From Dryas octopetala (lineage: Eukaryota > Streptophyta > Magnoliopsida > Rosales > Rosaceae), in NCBI GenBank assembly GCA_963921425.1, contig OY992835.1:8804001-8868000 (forward strand): DNA of 64,000 nucleotides. The letters are read 5' to 3'. Position 1 is the first letter of the stretch. Each line of letters opens with the position of its first letter. This document shows, piece after piece, positions 10,445 to 22,500 of the stretch. A program made the translations under genes and the position numbers. The notes beneath the pieces are model-generated. The model worked only from the letters and a program-made list of their open reading frames with translations. It did no database searches and was not told where the DNA came from.

Positions 10445-10741
10445 AAGTCTTGTTTGGCACTATTTTTTGAACTGCTAAAAACTCTTTCAAATTAGTAAAA
10501 GCGCTTTTAGTTGCGTTTGACATAAATGAATAAAAGCGCTTTTGGGTTTTAAAAGCGTTTTTAAGGGGTATTTTTGAGAAAAACAAGGCAGGTGCTTCTT
10601 TATATATAAGACGTTTTCAAGTGCTTTTGCAAGAACCACTTAAAATTTTTATAAAAACTTGTTTATACGTTTTAGCAGAAGCGTTTATAGGAAAAGCGCT
10701 ACCAAGTAAAAGCGCTTCTAAGAAACAGTGCCAAACGAGCC
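10445..10741. mobile_element. MITE with TTTGGCACT inverted termini
   Basis: The left end CTTGTTTGGCACTATTTTTT matches the reverse complement of the right end (GCTCGTTTGGCACTGTTTC). The interior is rich in AAAGCGCTTTT palindromes. About 297 bp, non-coding. A related but more decayed copy is at 28322-28680. Confidence 0.65.
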
Positions 10742-11454
10742 CGCATCTATGATTAGTTGGGACAGAGGAGGGATGGGGTTGGAAGGGGCAACAGTGTACG
10801 AGAGACAGAAGATAGACATCCATTTCCAATCAATTAATTTGGGGTTGCTGCTTCAAGGAGTACAATTGTCAATTGCTATATTGTTTATTGATTTTTCTTT
10901 GTGGCAGATCCAAAGTCGAGTAGAGGAGCGGGTCAGGTCAAATCTGGTGGCGATGCCAGTGAGGTGCCAATTAAATGCGGCTTCGGAGGACTGGTGGTGG
11001 AGGTAGATGTGGAAGAGGAAGAAGAGGCTGAAGGAGTTGGAGGGGGAGCAGTAGTGGTATAAGGAGTAGCAAGGCCAGCTTCACGCGACACATGCTGAAT
11101 AGTTCTGGCATATAATAGGCTATGTACATTTATCACTCAAACAATGCATAATGTGCGCCAATACCACTTTTAAAATTTTTTATGACTAATTGCCACCTAC
11201 ATTTTGCAAATTGTGCTATTTTAGAACCTGTTGTCATATTCTGTCAAATTTTCTGTAAAATCTAAGGATATTATCGTCAATGCATATATAAAATATTTAA
11301 AAAAAAAATTATAAATACTTTTTTCAAAAAAATCAACTTTTAGTTTTTTCTTCTCCAAAATCCAGTTCTGAAATTTTTTCACATATTCTTCATCTAAATT
11401 TCCCGTACCCCATCATGATGAGATACTTGTCCACATAATCTTCAAACCTCACCG
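10742..11454. other. Locus A intron 1, nothing recognised
   Basis: A GC-richer patch at 10900-11110 can be read on minus as a Ser/Thr/Pro-rich stretch (PPPTPSASSSSSTSTSTTSP) with no recognisable domain. The rest is AT-rich. It may be a captured exon, but I cannot identify it. Confidence 0.35.
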
Positions 11455-11790
11455 TCTTAAAGGGAGGGACAAAATTAAGGTGTTTGATGAATTGCCTCTC
11501 TGAGGCACTCCCTAAGCTAGCAGGCATTTTGCATCCCATCTAATAAGCAAGTTCTATTTTTCCATCAATACATATAATTTTAACCATACTCCTATTGGGC
11601 TCAACTCAAAACCGAATTTGTTCAATTTTCCTTGAAAGGGAGAGCCAAAAGATGTTTGATGAATTGCCTCTTTGAGGCATTTCATAAGCTAACAGGTATT
11701 TTGCATCCCATATTCCCATCTAATAAGAAATTCCTATTTTTCCATCAATGTTAATTTCATATTTCTCTCGGACCCAACTCAAAAGCCAAT
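11455..11790. repeat. Two-copy tandem repeat, about 170-180 bp
   Basis: Both copies contain TTTGATGAATTGCCTCT, GAGGCA, TAAGCTA, CAGG and TTTTGCATCCCAT, starting near 11478 and 11652. Non-coding, in locus A intron 1. Confidence 0.7.
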
Positions 11791-12005
11791 CTAGTTTTAG
11801 CCCCTCATTTGTTGCTAGACCAGAATATGTGTGTACAAGAACAGAAAGGAAGCAGCAAATTGTTATCCTAAACTCTAGATAAGGAGGCTTTGGCATAAAG
11901 GGATCAAATGTAGGACCAGAAGCTAAAGTGAGCAACCCATAGCCTATTATTTAAACAACCCATGCATGAAAATGTTAGAAAAACCAAAGAATAGGCATAG
12001 CATAC

Positions 12006-12822
12006 CTCCACAGTTAGACAGCTTAGGCCCATCCTTGCAGTAACAGGTGAACTCAGCTGTAGCTGTATTGTACCCACACTTACCACCAGACCCTTCACAT
12101 TGGCCACACAAGGTGTTACTCGCATCCCATTTCAACCCAAACCCAGAATCCAGAGCAGCAGCTAGATCGATTTTCCTTGGATGAATTCAACATCGTAGCT
12201 GCTGATTGAGAAATCCGGAGAGTGACAGTTGCATTTCAGTATCCAAAGTTACTACTAATATTCGGGATCCCGGAATTTGTGAGATTTTGTGTCACATAGT
12301 AATTGATGGAAATGGCAGTACTGTCTATGCTGCAATTAAACTGACTTGTAAGCTGGATTGGAAGTGGAATATTAATTTAGTACGTGGGGGACAGTTGTAG
12401 AACAGCAGTAGTTCTTGAGCATTGGAAGCATATATATTCAACAAGGGCTGAGTGTATGGTGGTATGGGCAAGAGACATGGGACAAACATTGTTCCAGTAA
12501 TCAGTTCTAGCATGCTTGAGAGTATTTGCAGTTTGATTGATATCAAGGACTCTGTAATCTCCATCCTGGAACAAGATCACTGGGGTGTCGCCGGTGCAGT
12601 TCAACTCGAACTTGGGGTAGCCACAATAGTCTGGCCGGCTTGATCCCCAGAAGGAATAACCAATATTCGGAATATTTGCACATTGGAATGAAGTACTGCA
12701 GTTGAGGTATCGCTGATCTTCATCCACCACCAAGATTTTGGAACATGAAACATTAAGCACATGGCTATGATCATGAGGAGTACTGAATAGATGTTTTGGA
12801 AAGGATAGGGATGCATTTTCAC
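12006..12822 (-). pseudogene. Decayed LRK10L ectodomain exon inside locus A
   Basis: A first-exon paralogue on the minus strand: signal peptide from 12822 (IYSVLLMIIAMCLMF), GUB_WAK-like block (CSTSFQCANIPNIGYSFWG, DYCGYPKFELNC, YRVLDINQ) and WAK-associated Cys block (LCGQCEGSGGKCGYNTATA, FTCYC), ending at a good donor (TGTGGAG|GTATGC). At least three frameshifts (about 12740, 12450, 12150) and an in-frame TGA near 12250 break it. It lies between the intact exon 1 (13302-14112) and the kinase exons, so the intact exon would have to splice over it. The surviving donor could still be used in aberrant transcripts. Confidence 0.88.
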
Positions 12823-13301
12823 AGAGATGGAGAGAGTTTTGAATTATTACTCAAAGTTGGAAAAAGCAGAAGATAGAGCTGACAATCGTGTTCATCAATT
12901 TCTCATGGACCACGGCAACAAATTGAGTGGACTTTTGAGTTTAGTCGACGTATCGGTGAGTCGTTGAGTTTCTGTATTTTTAACTTCTATGTTTAATATC
13001 TCGAATATAGAAGACCTGTTTTAGGAGTGTCAGGAAATGCAAGTTTGTACACGTGGTTCTTATCCTTCTAGTTTGTCAAAAGAACAAATATAACATATTG
13101 ATGGTCATCCAACATTTCAACTTTTGAATGGTTCTACAGGGAACTGTGGATTATATAGCCCTGAATTAGAAATCTAGAGTCTAGACGCGGCAGATATTCA
13201 ACTGGTGGAGATCTTATAGAGTTAAACAAATCAACAACCATGATAGAAAATTTTCTTAGCATCTTCCAAATTAATCTTTAATTTATAGGAGAATGACAAA
13301 C

Positions 13302-14112
13302 CTGATGATGATTTTGTTGCAGTTGATTTGCCACATGTGTCTGAATAGGGCTTGTCTATGCAAAAGCAAAGGAATCCACCACCAGTAGTAGTGTTAAGCC
13401 CACACTTTCCTCCTGAATCCTCACATTTCTTGCATTGATCATTATCAACCTGCAACTGCAATTCAAAACCCCCATCTATGGCATCACGGATGTTTGTTTC
13501 ATTGGCGTCTAGAGACACAGCGGTACTTTCGAAAACCGGAACAATCACTGAGTCTGTACAGAGGCGGGTCATAACTGGATCCACTGTAGCAGGTTGGGAG
13601 ATATACGTAACAGGGAATTCGCTGCCGTTTATATTGCAATTTTCAACAGGAGTAAGAGAAATCCCTGAGATTCCTACACTTGCACCTGTACTGCAGTTAT
13701 AGTAAAAGGTCACGTTTCTAAGCCCGGAAGTGGGATAATTATACAGAGACAAGTTGAGGGCGGTGTTAACAAAACTCTGGGGACAGATGTTATCCCAGTA
13801 GTCCTGTCTAGCAACTGTAACAGCACGAGGACTAGCAGAGTTCATGTTGAGAACTCTGAGGTCGATACTCCTGGTGGTGATCACTGGAATGTTGTTTTGG
13901 CATTTGACCTCGAACCCAGGTTCACCGCAGTAATTGGCTCGGTTTACACCCCAAAAGGGGTAGTTGATGCTTTTGCTGTCCCCACAGATAATGGATTGGC
14001 TGCAGTTTGCATAGTATGGATCATCGGCGCATAGAGATAGCTCGAAGTTGATTGAAATAATCAAAAGAAAAGGAATCAAAGATTGAAGCAGAAGGGAATG
14101 CATCTTAGACAA
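13302..14112 (-). CDS. LRK10L: LRK10L-A exon 1 (signal peptide, GUB_WAK, WAK-associated)
   Basis: An intact 270-codon exon. Start MSKMHS at 14112; the second Met at 14103 is the alternative and matches the MHSLLLQS start of the paralogue at 37268. A signal peptide ([21 protein letters not shown]) is followed by a Cys-rich GUB_WAK domain ([32 protein letters not shown]) and a WAK-associated domain with [12 protein letters not shown] and FLCFC. Several N-glycosylation sequons are present. The donor is ATCATCAG|GTTTGT, exon end 13302, phase 1, as in the other loci. The kinase exons expected next are at 9700-8466, 3.6 kb away, with a broken ectodomain exon in between. The GUB_WAK family binds cell-wall galacturonans in WAKs; the ligand here is unknown. 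Confidence 0.85.
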
Positions 14113-14702
14113 AATGCTGAGAGATAATTAGAAGCAAAGAAATTAATTCAACCAACTTTACAAAGGTGTGATACGAATGGGTTGCGTATTTATTACTTTT
14201 CTTTTGTCAATATATAATGTTGCGTTAAAGTTTGAATTGTAGGCCTTTGAAATATTCAGCGAATGAGGTAGAAGCCTTTCCTTTTCATGAGTCATGATGT
14301 TAGTAGTCGTGCCAAGTCTTCAACTACGGGTCTCTTTTATCTTGATAGTAAGAACCTTCAATGCCAACAAAACTAAGACAGCCAGGTCCGTCCTTCCTCA
14401 ACCACAAAGTCAAGGGTGGAAGGCAGCCAAGTGTATCTTTGATATATGGTGTCTTTAATTACCAGATGGCGTAGTGGTTCGGGGAGTTGTCAAAATTTAC
14501 CAGACTATTGGATTCCTCTATCCCATTCCTTATTGTTCCACCCCGATGTCTTGTTGGCAATGCATACTTTGTCATTTCTAATGAGTATGAATAAATTTGT
14601 ACTATATTTTTAGTATTACATATGTAACACTTTTCTAATAGATATGGAGCTCATTTGTATAGATGAGTTGAATATTGCTAAATTATACCATATTTTCTAT
14701 AT
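14113..14702 (-). promoter_or_regulatory. Upstream region of LRK10L-A exon 1, conserved in a paralogue
   Basis: About 530 bp (14177-14700) is repeated, highly similar, at 46629-47290, upstream of the orphan ectodomain exon 36744-37268. The minus strand has TATATATT near 14210 and TAAATA near 14190 as weak TATA candidates. Conservation shows common origin of the duplicated loci; promoter function is inferred from position. Confidence 0.45.
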
Positions 14703-14710
14703 GTACTACA

Positions 14711-16292
14711 CAGTGTTTTCAGAGCAAAAGCGTTACGCAGGGCTTAAGCCTTAATGCGTTAAGTGTATGCCTTTTGGACATCAAAACATTATAATAAAAA
14801 ATTATATAACTAAACAATAGCATTCATATAGATAAAAATCATCCATAGAACATATCAAATTCAACAAGATTGTCCAAATTATTTTTCTCCATTAACCTCT
14901 TATTGTCCAAATTATAAGGTGGGTGGAAAAATAGGACATGAGGTCGGAATAGTAGCACTTTAAAAAATATCATCAAAGCTTTTTTAAAAATATTGAAAAC
15001 TTAAAAGTAAAAAAACGAAAAACTATGCGTTTGGTAAAGTTTTAAAAAATGGTTTTTCATTTTACAAATTCAAAGATTTGTAATCCTCACCCACCTCAAA
15101 ATGGTAAACTATGCCTACCTCACCATATCTCTTCATCTCTCCTCTATTTCTCTATTTTTTTTTTCTCTCTCTTTTCCAATCTCTTAAAATATATACTTTG
15201 TAATCCTTCTATAGTTTACAATTCCCGCTTCAATAAACGGATCAAGACTTTCCGTAACATCCATGGCAGGAAGCTCACAAACCTTAACAACTTTTACATA
15301 GAGAAAATACATCTGTTTAACTAGATCATAGGTGCTTGCAGTGCTGTCTCCATTAATAATACGGCCACCAACAACTCTTCCACCTCCAAGGTAATCGCGC
15401 CGGCCGAGATGGGTTGGGTTTTATAAAACGTATCTTTTTTTTAATTATATATTTTATGAAATTGATTAATAATAATTTATAATTAATATCTTTTGTGAAT
15501 ATAATTATTTGGTTGTAATAATTGGTTAATATCAAATGTATTATTTTTGTTTTATATAATTATTTTTCAATTACGCTACCAGACGCCTTTTCATTTTACA
15601 ATACAGTTTTTAGAAAATTGTTCTGTAAAACTTTACCAGACGGGCTCTAAAAAACATAAAAAACCCCATACCCCCCCACCCATGTGTGCAATATCCCACC
15701 AGCTCCCATCCCCTCCTTCTTCATCTTCTAGAAACCCAAAGGTCCTCCCCGTCCTTCTGCAACCCAGAAACCCAAAGGTTCCCCGGCCTCCTTCTTCATC
15801 TTCTCCATCCTTCATCAGTTCGTCCTCCCCGTTCTTCTGCAACCCAAAAACCCAAAGGTCAAATAAACCCAAAAACCCAATTACCAAACCAGAATGCCCG
15901 GCCTCGATGACAGAACAGAGATGAGAGATCGATTCGAGTCCGACACCATCAAACCACCCAGCCGCCGTGATGAGAAAACACTCACAGAGATGAGACTTGA
16001 GAGAATGCGTTTATCTGAAAGAAGAAGGATTGAAGGATTGAAGGATAACATTAAACTCTCAGCCCAAAACGACGTCGTTTTGAGACTGAGTGTTTTTGAA
16101 AAAAAATCACGCTGAGTGTCGCCTTTCACGCTTTCATCGCCTTGCCGTCGCAAGGCGTACGCTTTCATTGCCTTGCCGTCGCGAGGCGTACGCTTTCTGT
16201 GCCTTGCCATCGCCTTTCAGTCATTTTGCACAGTACCTTGACGTCGGACACAATCAGCCGTCGCCTCGCCATGACTCGCTATTGAAAAACTA
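14711..16292. mobile_element. Non-autonomous hAT element with captured MCTP fragment
   Basis: Flanked by the 8-bp duplication GTACTACA (14703-14710 and 16293-16300). The termini CAGTGTTTTC and the reverse-complemented TAGTTTTTCA are imperfect inverted repeats, and subterminal GCCTTGCCGTCGC / AAGGCGTACGC motifs recur near the right end. The paralogous locus near 47290 lacks the element and has a single copy of the target, confirming the insertion. It contains no transposase. A C2-domain gene fragment and a pyrimidine-rich block (15660-15890) lie inside. Confidence 0.85.
15187..15420 (-). pseudogene. Captured C2-domain fragment of an MCTP (FTIP/QUIRKY-like) gene
   Basis: Minus-strand translation gives YLGGGRVVGGRIINGD, STASTYDLVKQMYFLYVKVV and ELPAMDVTESLDPFIEAG. 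This is the third-C2-domain region of plant multiple C2 domain and transmembrane proteins, which tether ER to plasma membrane at plasmodesmata. The normal domain continues VEVxxGNY; here the frame drifts and ends at TAA. It lies within an hAT element and is a transduplicated piece, not a working gene. Confidence 0.8.
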
Positions 16293-16439
16293 GTACTACA
16301 TTGGTACCATATCTCTAAATAATAGAGGTAAGACCCACTTAAACAAGTAAATCTCGCATCTATTAGAGACATGATACAAATAATTCTATTCTTTTCTAAC
16401 ATCTTTTCCAACCTCTAATTTAGAAAATAATGACAAGGA

Positions 16440-16756
16440 ACAAACATACCTCGATCAATTACATATAGGGCTGATATGTCTTGGCAAAAGCAAAGTTATC
16501 CACATCACTTGCGTTTTTTATACCCACAATTTCCTTATGAATCCTCACAATTTTTGCATCGATCATAGTCAATCTGCAAACTAGATTCAAACTCCCATGT
16601 AAAACATCTCTAATATTTGCTTCATTATCTCTAAAGCCAGAGCATCCTTCTGAGAAACTGTTTGATAAACTGAGCCACTGAGGTACTACCGCTAATTGAA
16701 TTGTTTACATAGCAAGACTAAGTAGAAATCTGTGGAGTCCTTGTAGGGACAGTTAA
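16440..16756 (-). pseudogene. Relic LRK10L ectodomain exon (C-terminal half)
   Basis: Minus strand, with shifts and stops: segments of the WAK-associated block (GNCGYKK, LCFCQD-like), then the ATTGACTATGATCGATGC context equivalent to DYDRCK. It parallels 52828-53290 and 47440-47510. It is cut off at 16757 by a TRIM insertion and never reaches an N-terminus. Confidence 0.6.
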
Positions 16757-17088
16757 TAGTAGATATCTCACATTGTCAGGATACAACTTGAGTGTGCATT
16801 GTATAAACCTTGTGTAGTCATCCCCTTGGTTTTAAGGATGAGTAACGCTCGATCATGAGGTTTTAACATGGTATCAGAGCTTGGTGTGTATTTCTGGTCA
16901 TTTGGGCCTAAGGGTGTGTATTTGGGCATTTGGACATGATAACCCATTTGGAGGGAGACTGATCGACATGTGGCCGTGGGTCCACCTCTGGCGTTGCCAA
17001 GGGGTGTTAGATATCTCATATCACCAGGATACAGTTAGAGTGTAAAGTGTGTAAGATTTGAACAATACTCCCCTTAGAACCTGGTTTT
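16757..17088 (+). mobile_element. TRIM (terminal-repeat retrotransposon in miniature)
   Basis: Terminal direct repeats start at 16757 (TAGTAGATATCTCACATTG) and 17005 (TGTTAGATATCTCATATCA). The first ends TTTTAACA and is followed at once by the primer site TGGTATCAGAGC (16869-16880). A purine tract AAGGGG precedes the second. Total about 330 bp with no coding. The right repeat carries a short deletion; no clear target duplication. Confidence 0.75.
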
Positions 17089-17094
17089 ATGATA

Positions 17095-17312
17095 GAATAA
17101 TATTATTTGTACACATTTATCTGATCATCTTATATGGCAGCTGATGTGGCCATACCATATCAATTAATAATATGAATTGATATGAATTTTAAGTTTAATT
17201 TTAATTATTTACATATTAGCTCATGCCAATAGTTATATAGCATCACCACATCAACTGCCACATAAGGTGGTCAGCTAATGTGGTCTATCAAGTGTGTACG
17301 AATAGTATTACT
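17095..17312. mobile_element. MITE with long inverted repeats
   Basis: About 60 bp at each end are inverted copies (GAATAATATTATTTGTACAC... against ...GTGTACGAATAGTATTAC), including matching CATCTTATATGGCAGCTGATG and CATCAACTGCCACATAAGGTG arms. Non-coding. Confidence 0.75.
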
Positions 17313-18941
17313 CTTTATAAAATGCTAAGTCAAACTTGGTTAATCAAACTTTAGTTATTAGTTTTATCCAAAAATAATTTATCAAGTCAATATCTCATTA
17401 TCCATATATATATAATTAATATTTCTAAAATATAAATATCTCATATTTATGATTTTGAGCTTTGCCTAAAATCCAACTGACTTGGGCTTTGCATAGATCA
17501 GATCCAAATATTAATTGTAACACCAAGCCCAAATCCAATTTGAACTATAATTATTATTCTCAATAATTAATTTCAACCCAATAATTTATTAATTTATGTA
17601 ATTAATTATGTCTTTCATCTAGCGTTCTATTGTTTGGTTATCATCCTTATATAAAGTGTGTGACCTGTTGATGTTTTATTTGTTTAATCTCTCGCAAGCA
17701 TACGAATCGTGTAGTACGGTTCGTATAAATCCAACATCAAACCCTAAGGAGTGTTTATAAAGAGACACACTAATTTTAAGCTTTATAATAATTTAAAACT
17801 AACCTAGTTCAAGAGATTGATGATTGGTTTTTTATGAAACAAATTAAATAACAACTAAATACTAAACAAAATGGCGAAAATTGGTGTAAGGACCTAGAAA
17901 TTGGTATGGACTAAGGTCTAGGGTTCCAGGCCACCATGTGCAAACCTAGTAAACTTTTAACAATTTCTCACACAAGGAGGGCACCTCAGACTCAACTTGA
18001 TGCTCTCACCAAATGTATTTATATTTTAAGCATAAAAGAGATGATTTTCTTATTAAACATAAGATTACAAACTCTAAGCATACCAAGTGAAAAATTTAAG
18101 TAACAACTAAGGATCAAAGAAGTTTGCATTAAAACTCTAACAACCAAGCATAAATGTGGAAAAGAGACTTTTAACTGCCCATGATACATGATATCATGGG
18201 TGAAAGTTTTTTCTTTTCACAATTTATAAACAATATCTATAAGACTTCTAGGAACTAAAACATGATCGAAATTAACTAAAAATTAACTAGAGAATGTTCA
18301 TGGGGTGCTTACCCCTTACCTTGGTAAGAGGGCTTAGTGACCTCCCATGATTCTAATGCTAATAAAATAAAGGGAAAGCAAGAAATAGAAGAATATTTAG
18401 ATTAAAGAGAAAGGAAGAAATAAAGAACTCAAATAATTATTAAATAAAATAAGGTACTACATAAAAAAAAATTTAAAAAAAAAAGATATAAAAGAAATGA
18501 AAACTCTCACAACTCTCTCATAAATTCCAGCCCCAAAGGACTTGAAATTCTTTAACTAAGAATAGAGAAAAAAAACTAAGAATTAAAAAGCTAAGCAAAA
18601 GATGCCAATAAATGGTCTAGAGGTAGACTTTCATATGCAAGAATACAAGGAAATCGCTAGGAAGCTTCAGCCAAAATATCTGGGGAAAATGAGACATGTG
18701 TCAGCGTATAAATGGGCCAGTAAAGGAGAGAGAGGGAGATGGAAAACCCTGGTGACATGTGTCACTTTTCCAGCCCTGTTGACCGAGACAACCCTTGACT
18801 ATTTAACAACCTCGTTAGTCGCACGCCTATCCCCTATAATCTGCATCGTTGAAGAAGGTTCCACCATCACATCTCCTTCAAGATAATTTTGTTGCCCTAG
18901 TGGTGCTGCAAACTCACTGGAAAAGTAAAAGCTATACTACA
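17313..18941. other. AT-rich intergenic, no gene recognised
   Basis: Low-complexity AT-rich sequence. A 94-codon plus frame at 18602-18886 has no recognisable domain. The block may be leader or spacer of the adjoining minus-strand gypsy element, but no LTR pair was found. Confidence 0.4.
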
Positions 18942-21285
18942 CTAAACCTCTATAAGAGATTCGAATTGGATGTGTGGAGTTAGGTTCTCTTGAGCTAAGA
19001 GCCCCTTAACTTTCTCAGCCTCTTCCCAAAACCTGGCTAAGGCCATTTCTGATTCTTCTTTCTCAATGGGCTTCGGTCCGGCCTTAGTGAGTAAAATATT
19101 CGGTCGTGACATTCCTGGCAAGATTTTTTCAACAAAGGTTGTCGCCATATGCCCTTTCTTCAGATGATGTTGTACTTGAGCTATCTCGACCGTTACTCTC
19201 TCTCGTACAGCCAAGCCCTTTTCTTGAACTTTTTCTATCCTTGGTGTGAAAATATCCAAAGCTGTCGGGGTTTAAACAACAACCTTCACTTTTCCCAAAG
19301 CCGATTTTGGAGATGCAAATTTTTCTTTAGGTTGCCTCCCTTGCCCCAAAACCTCTTGCTCTATTTGGGCCTGCCTCACAGCTTGAATCTCGCTCTGTTG
19401 GCGTCATTTTTGAGTTTTTGACATGGGCTGGATACCCCCCGATCTCGGCTGGTGCTGGAACCACCTTCCATCAGTTAGCACTATTGGCTTATAAGTCTTT
19501 CTCAACCTATAATCTTTTTTCCAACCGAGCTTCCTCAATTCTTTTCGACTTGAAAATCATTTTCTGTTCGCGACATCTATGATAATTTTCTATGTCATGC
19601 ACCCCCTAGACTCTATTCTCCTTCAAATCAGAGCCCTTTCTAGAGATCTTCTTAATCTCTCAAACATTTTCGCCCTAATTGGTTCCTTTACTCCCTTGGC
19701 CACGGCCGCTGAAGGCTGAGATTTGCCCTCGATTGTTACCTCTGGCACCCCCTGCACCACTCTTTTCGGCTCTTCTTTCTTTTTCTTTTCTACGGTAATT
19801 CACCATTCCTCGGTCGGAACTTTCCCTTGGAGGCAGGTTAGGCAGAGAAATTTTCCCTTAAGCACTTCTCTTTTCTTTGTCAAGTTCCTTTTGAGGCGTA
19901 GGCTTGGGCACTGCCTTTGCTCCCTTGATGAGTTCTTCTAACTTGATTTCTGCTTGACATCGGGGGCAAACGATAACCATTTTCTTTACCTCCTTGATCT
20001 TCATTTGATTATATATCCTTCACCTTCTTCGATTGGGCCAAAGACTTAGAAGGCAATTGAATGTCTACCATATGAGCTTCAGCGTCGAAGGGCGCTTTCT
20101 CTACCTGCGCTTGGCCTTTATGTTTGGAAGAAAACTCCAACTCACCCTTCTTCGCTACCTTCTGGATATATTCTTTGCATGTCACACACTGATTGGTCGA
20201 ATGGTTGTTCCACCTCTCGTGGTACTTATAATACAACCTTTAGCCGATCTCCTTCTTTAATGGCACTCTCATGCCATCATATGATTTTATCCTTTCAGCT
20301 TTGTGCAAGCAATCAAAGATTTGATCTGCCTTTGAAATGTCAAAGGAATAGTCTTTGTTGGCAACCACATGTGACACTATGTTCTTTGGGCTTTTTACCA
20401 GTATAGTCTGCTTTTGGCCCGGCTGTGAATACTTGGTCAAGGCTATGCAGGTGAACGGTTTATCAAGTGAAATTTGCACCGCGCCAACCTTTTTGGTGAA
20501 CAGTTCACCACAGCTCGGCTCGGCCATATATACAGGTGCACTCCTATAGTACTAGCCATGTACAACCAATTGTATTTGCTCATCTTTTCTTAACATACTC
20601 TTGTACCGGTCAACTTGCTCAGACAATTCATACAAGTTATGGAAGTCTGTCTTGTCGAAGTGCTCTTTGTATTTAAAGCTTAATCCTCTAAGAGCCATAT
20701 TCACCAATTCCCTTTATGGGATCATCACTCGGCACTTGTTATGAGCCTGGTGGAAACTTCTAATATGCTTCGAAGCTGTCTCTGCCTCACCTTGTTTCAT
20801 CCTGGCCAAATCAACGATAGAGACCTCTCTCTGGCCGGTAGAAATATTCATGGATCGAATAACTCTTCCAACTTAAACCATCGTCTGATTGAGTTGGGCT
20901 TAATGGTAATGAACCATGAAAAAGCAGCTCTGGTCAAAGAACTGGCCAATAACTTCATCTTCAACTACTCCTTCCATAAGCAGGTTTGATACTTGCACAT
21001 CTTCCATGTGTCGCAGGGCAAGAGCTCCTTGAATCCCTGGACGAATGTCATTCCCCTAGCGTTCTCGGCCTCTTCCACCAGCACCACTTTGTTCAGCTAG
21101 ATAACAGGAGGTTGTTGCTCGACCATCTCTGCCACATGATCAAGAGTTAGTCTTCGATCAGTTACTTCTTGAACAATTTGCCGTAGGAAAACTTGACCGG
21201 TTTCAACCATAAACACATAGGTTTGACTTAGTCCCAATGGGCGTGCCAAATCTATTTGGACACAAAAATGGCGGCCTAGTTCCAC
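18942..21285 (-). pseudogene. Decayed Ty3/gypsy gag region
   Basis: Minus-strand fragments in changing frames. From about 21285 they read QIVQEVTDRR, then RAAFSWFITIKPNSIRRWFK and ARERSLSLIWPG (retrotransposon gag fold: W-x-x-LPPNSIxSW...SLxxLxQ). Near 20500-20010 they read FDISKADQIFDCLHKAERI and YYKYHERWNNHSTNQCVTCK, the post-capsid segment seen in Tat/Athila-like gypsy gags. 19259-18942 continues as a charged tail. Several frameshifts and stops separate the pieces. No protease, RT or integrase is seen downstream, so only the gag half survives. Confidence 0.65.
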
Positions 21286-22500
21286 ATGTCATGGCTATGC
21301 CATGTGGCGGTAGAAAAGCGAGCTTGCCACCGTCTAAAGAGAAGAAATAGTAAGTACGGCTGAGATAAAAAAGACATGACCGTATGGATAATCATGCGAT
21401 TGTGGGCCGAGATAATGTAGTTACTCTTGGCCGAGGTGGTTCTTTTCTTACCTAGTACTGGCTAGGACTTTACCCAGATGTGTTCACAGTTACCCTATGC
21501 TGGAACTCAAACGAAGTAACAGTTAGGCTTAAGGTATCTTGGCCTAGGTAAAAACAGAAGGCCTTAAAAAGAAAGTGATTTCGATGTACTGGGGATGAGA
21601 TATATTGGTAGCTAATGGTAGTTCTTACAAAAAATCTAACCATATGTTTCTGCCATATTCACACCATATTTGTGAGAGAAATATAAAAAATAGGTTTTTT
21701 GATAATGCGAGACAATAAAGAAAGTAAATAAAGACTAACTAGAAAAGCATATTTGGAAATAAATGGGATTTACCCAATGCTCAATGACCAAGGATCAAGG
21801 AAATAAACTTTAAATACTTTTAAAGGATAAGATAAAGGCACTAGAACCACAGATTAGAACAATGAATTATATTCAACTCAAATCAAAACTGTAAAGAGCA
21901 ATTACTCTTTCTCAGTGTGTTCATGAAAAGGGTTACACGAAAAAGGGAAGATGAAATAATGACAAACAACAAAGCAACAAAATAAATGCAACGGAGCTTT
22001 GGTAATGACTACCTAAAAGCCAAAATAGTAAAGGAAATGGATTGACAAGACAAATGAAGACTTTGAATATTCAAAGAATAGCCGCTTTGGGATATGAGTT
22101 TTGTGTGTGGGGGTTGATGAGGATCCACATTCTCTTTGTAGCTTGGCTTTTATACTGCTTTTAGGATTAGGGTTTCCTGATGGCCTTTTTGGGGATGCCT
22201 TACACATGTAGGGTCCACCTTGATCCTCATTTACCCTACCTAATTCTCGTACTATCGTCAGCTTTCTGCATACCACGTTTGTTCTTTTGCCAAACTATTG
22301 TGCAAATACCTTTTCAGGTTTTGTCTCCTTCATGACGTAACAATGTTCCCTTTGCTTTACCTTGTTCTTAGCAATAATCTTGACAGTGTCAATAGCGTCG
22401 ATCGTGATATGGTGAACTCGGCCGTATAATCTGCATATGTAGTGATATGCATACTAGTCAATGAGATAAAAGCTTTGGCCAACACGCAAAGCTCCTGGAG
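21286..22500 (-). repeat. Possible leader or LTR of the gypsy relic
   Basis: Upstream, on minus, of the gag remnants. A TATA-like GTATAAAAGC lies at 22146-22155 on the minus strand, about 0.9 kb before gag. No second copy of this sequence was found, so LTR status is unproven. Confidence 0.3.

Noticed and set aside
16757-17088. Cassandra-type TRIM with 5S rRNA sequence
   Set aside because: No 5S rRNA internal promoter motifs are present in the repeats.
18602-18886. 94-codon frame as a plant gene
   Set aside because: No recognised domain; adjacent to gypsy relics and probably non-coding.
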